Shown: positions 7,844-9,781 of the stretch, piece by piece
Layout of the letters: every line of letters begins with the position of its first letter
Position numbering within the stretch: the first letter of the stretch is position 1
From: Deferribacteres bacterium JdFR-76
GTDB taxonomy: Bacteria > Zhuqueibacterota > JdFR-76
Assembly (NCBI GenBank): GCA_002011685.1
Contig: MTOL01000436.1
Coordinates: 3,093-12,873 of the forward strand
Length of the DNA stretch: 9,781 nucleotides
Direction: 5' to 3'
Translations under genes and position numbers: made by a program
Notes under the pieces: generated by a model
Database searches by the model: none
Told to the model about the DNA's origin: nothing
Seen by the model: only the letters and a program-made list of their open reading frames with translations

Positions 7844-9242
7844 GCAGATCCCGGTCAACCTGGGCATTGACCATTATAAATACGGCTTTAAAGACCCTGA
7901 AAAGTACGTATTTAAGGCCAAAAAAGGCCTCTCGAAGGAGATCGTCGAAGAGATTTCCTACCTTAAAGGCGAACCCGAATGGATGCGGGATTTTCGTCTC
8001 CGAGCCCTGGAGATTTTCATGAAAAAACCCATGCCCACATGGGGTGTGGATTTGAGCACAATCGACTTCGATGACATCTATTACTACATCAAACCCACGG
8101 AAAAAAAAGGGCGAACGTGGGACGACCTTCCAGAAGACATCAAAAAAACCTTCGACCGCCTGGGAATTCCGGAAGCGGAACAGAAGTTCCTCGGGGGCGT
8201 AGGCGCTCAGTATGAATCGGAAGTGGTATACCACAGCCTTCGCAAAGACCTGGAAAAACAGGGCGTTATTTTCCTCGATACCGACACAGCCTTACGGGAA
8301 TACCCGGAACTTTTCAAAAAGTATTTTGGGACCGTGGTTCCACCGGGAGACAACAAATTCGCAGCACTCAACAGCGCTGTGTGGAGCGGTGGCAGCTTTA
8401 TTTACGTCCCAGAGGGTGTTCATGTGGACATCCCGCTGCAGGCTTATTTCCGGATCAACGCAAAAAACATGGGACAGTTCGAACGCACCCTCATTATCGC
8501 CGACAAAGGCAGTTATGTTCACTATGTTGAAGGCTGCACGGCCCCCATCTATTCGTCCGATTCGCTGCACGCTGCCGTGGTTGAAATCATCGTTCACGAA
8601 GGCGCCAGGGTGCGATATTCCACTGTGCAGAACTGGTCCATGAACGTCTACAATCTGGTGACCAAACGGGCCGTGGTCTACCGCGATGCCACCATGGAAT
8701 GGGTGGACGGCAACCTTGGCAGTAAGGCCACCATGAAATATCCCGCCGTGTTCCTGATGGAGCCCGGCGCCCGCGGAGAAATCCTCTCCATCGCTTTTGC
8801 AGGAAAGGGCCAGCATCAGGATGCCGGCGCCAAGGTTATCCACTTTGCTCCGTACACCACGTCCCAGGTCATTTCGAAATCCATCAGTCAGGGTGGTGGA
8901 CGGTCTTCCTACCGCGGCCTCTTGCAGGTCAAAGAGAATGCTCACCATGTCAAAGCTAGCGTCCGCTGTGACGCCTTGATCCTCGACGACACATCGCGGT
9001 CTGATACTTACCCGTACATGGACATCAAAGCAAAGGATGTAACAATCGGGCATGAGGCCACGGTGAGCAAAATTGGTGAAGAGCAGCTCTTCTACCTGAT
9101 GAGCCGCGGGCTTGACGAAAATGAAGCCATGGCCCTGATTGTCCGCGGCTTTATTGAACCGGTGGTTAAGGAACTGCCTATGGAATACGCCGTCGAACTA
9201 AACCGGCTGATTGAACTGCAAATGGAGGGATCCATCGGCTAA
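7836..9242 (+). CDS. sufB: SufB, iron-sulfur cluster scaffold subunit
   Basis: SufB receives persulfide sulfur and iron and, with SufC and SufD, holds the nascent cluster. The product has 468 residues, usual for the short-N-terminus form of the family. The N-terminal part (about 1-100) is the helical region with GEPEWM and FRLRAL. The beta-helix core follows, with [29 protein letters not shown] and YVEGCTAP. Cys234 in EGCTAP matches the position of E. coli SufB Cys254. Cys378 in VRCDAL matches Cys405, linked in E. coli to cluster assembly at the SufB-SufD interface. His406-Glu407 in [16 protein letters not shown] matches the conserved His433-Glu434. The C-terminal helices ([29 protein letters not shown]) are complete. 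All expected key residues are present, so the protein is probably functional. It lies between sufC (8-base overlap) and sufD (1-base overlap, TAATG), consistent with balanced production of the complex. Confidence 0.97.
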   Translation: MAEQIPVNLGIDHYKYGFKDPEKYVFKAKKGLSKEIVEEISYLKGEPEWMRDFRLRALEIFMKKPMPTWGVDLSTIDFDDIYYYIKPTEKKGRTWDDLPEDIKKTFDRLGIPEAEQKFLGGVGAQYESEVVYHSLRKDLEKQGVIFLDTDTALREYPELFKKYFGTVVPPGDNKFAALNSAVWSGGSFIYVPEGVHVDIPLQAYFRINAKNMGQFERTLIIADKGSYVHYVEGCTAPIYSSDSLHAAVVEIIVHEGARVRYSTVQNWSMNVYNLVTKRAVVYRDATMEWVDGNLGSKATMKYPAVFLMEPGARGEILSIAFAGKGQHQDAGAKVIHFAPYTTSQVISKSISQGGGRSSYRGLLQVKENAHHVKASVRCDALILDDTSRSDTYPYMDIKAKDVTIGHEATVSKIGEEQLFYLMSRGLDENEAMALIVRGFIEPVVKELPMEYAVELNRLIELQMEGSIG

Positions 9243-9781
9243 TGGAACATACAACACTCATATCGACCGATCTTTCGATCCCGGCACAACAGGTCCTGCA
9301 TTTCTCGGAAGAGCGCGTAGAACCTGGCTGGCTGAGAACGCGGAGGGTGGAAGCCCTGGCATTGTTTGAAAAAACGGCTTGGCCAACGGGAAAGGAAGAG
9401 ACCTGGCGGCACAGCAACGTGCGTACTTTTTTAAAGGCGCTGCAAATCCCGCAACAGGCCCGCATGCCGCAACAGGCCCGTTCAATCCGGCAATTCTCCC
9501 CAGCCATCCAAAATGCCGTTCTGCCCGAAGAAGAACGTAGCGCATTGCTCATTCTTTCCGGTAACCATTTTACATTCGTGGACATCCCGGGACGCATTTC
9601 AGAGAATGCCTTTCTCCTCACAGATCTGGCCTCTGCTCTGGATCGCCCTGAGGTAAAGGAACACCTTTTCCGCACAGAACCGCTTGCGGGGCTCTCGCGC
9701 TTTGAGTGGCTGCACCGGGCTTTCTGGAATACCGGCATCTTTCTCTACGTGTCGGACGGAACAGCGATAGAGAAACCGATC
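9242..9781 (+). CDS. sufD: SufD, iron-sulfur cluster assembly subunit, N-terminal part only
   Basis: The first 180 codons are present and the frame is open at the window edge. SufD is the SufB paralogue that completes the SufBC2D complex and is linked to iron entry. The N-terminus fits the family: EPGWLRTRRVEALALFE (27-43) followed by PTGKEETWRHSNVRTF (48-63), the recurrent P-T-x-K-x-E-x-W-R block of SufD helices. The start ATG overlaps the sufB stop by one base (TAATG), so translation is likely coupled by termination-reinitiation. Residues 70-81 contain a duplicated six-residue unit (PQQARM, PQQARS) encoded by an 18-base tandem duplication. It lies in the poorly conserved segment between N-terminal helices and leaves the frame intact. 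The beta-helix core lies beyond the window. The call rests on the N-terminal motif plus position directly after sufB; the SufD N-terminus is variable, but no other gene family is a serious alternative. Confidence 0.9.
   Translation, partial: MEHTTLISTDLSIPAQQVLHFSEERVEPGWLRTRRVEALALFEKTAWPTGKEETWRHSNVRTFLKALQIPQQARMPQQARSIRQFSPAIQNAVLPEEERSALLILSGNHFTFVDIPGRISENAFLLTDLASALDRPEVKEHLFRTEPLAGLSRFEWLHRAFWNTGIFLYVSDGTAIEKPI
9449..9480 (+). repeat. 18-base tandem duplication within sufD
   Basis: The 14-base string CCGCAACAGGCCCG occurs at 9449-9462 and again at 9467-9480, a period of 18 bases. The period is a multiple of three, so the frame is kept and the protein carries PQQARM followed by PQQARS. 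The identical 14 bases suggest a fairly recent slippage-type duplication; the last four bases of each unit differ. Confidence 0.85.

Noticed and set aside
8292..9053. 253-codon open frame on the reverse strand, antisense to sufB
   Set aside because: It lies wholly inside a clearly conserved gene on the other strand. Its translation shows no recognisable domain, and openness is explained by the codon bias of sufB.

Overview
The window looks like part of a bacterial chromosome from the wider FCB group (Bacteroidota, Ignavibacteria, Calditrichota, KSB1 and relatives). The main evidence is the C-terminal sorting domain of the large reverse-strand protein. It has the YQNYPNPFNPST opening and the later DLNGR, WDG and PVASGVYLY blocks that are typical of type IX secretion substrates in those phyla. 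Base composition looks close to balanced and genes are tightly packed. I cannot place the organism more precisely from the sequence alone.

Left part (1-6780, reverse strand): two long genes are arranged head to tail with a 20-base gap and are probably co-transcribed. The upstream gene (2233-6780, about 1515 residues) is complete. It encodes an exported protein with a signal peptide, a chain of fibronectin type III-like modules and a type IX sorting domain. The downstream gene (2212 to beyond base 1) is open for at least 737 residues. It also has a signal peptide and modules introduced by the same D-x-x-x-P linkers, but it runs off the window before its C-terminus. Both look like outer-surface or secreted structural or adhesive proteins. 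No catalytic domain is visible.

Middle (6781-7057): a divergent intergenic region. On the forward strand it holds a near-consensus sigma-70 promoter (-35 at 6966, -10 at 6989, 17-base spacer). A 23-bp palindrome with a GAC-N7-GTC core lies directly over the predicted transcription start and resembles the sites of IscR/SufR-type Rrf2 regulators. A perfect 15-bp palindrome lies just upstream of the reverse-strand gene.

Right part (7058-9781, forward strand): sufC, sufB and the first 180 codons of sufD, with overlapping gene ends (8 and 1 bases). Together they encode the SufBC2D scaffold that assembles iron-sulfur clusters in the cytoplasm. The operator-like palindrome fits feedback control by cluster status or oxidative stress. 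The usual partners (SufS, SufU or SufE, a SufT/DUF59 protein, the Rrf2 regulator) are not in the window and may lie beyond the right edge.

I see no RNA gene, CRISPR array, mobile element or phage gene. The suf operon is ordinary in content. The least explained items are the two giant modular proteins, especially two blocks of the complete one that do not look like fibronectin modules, and the palindromes in the control regions.
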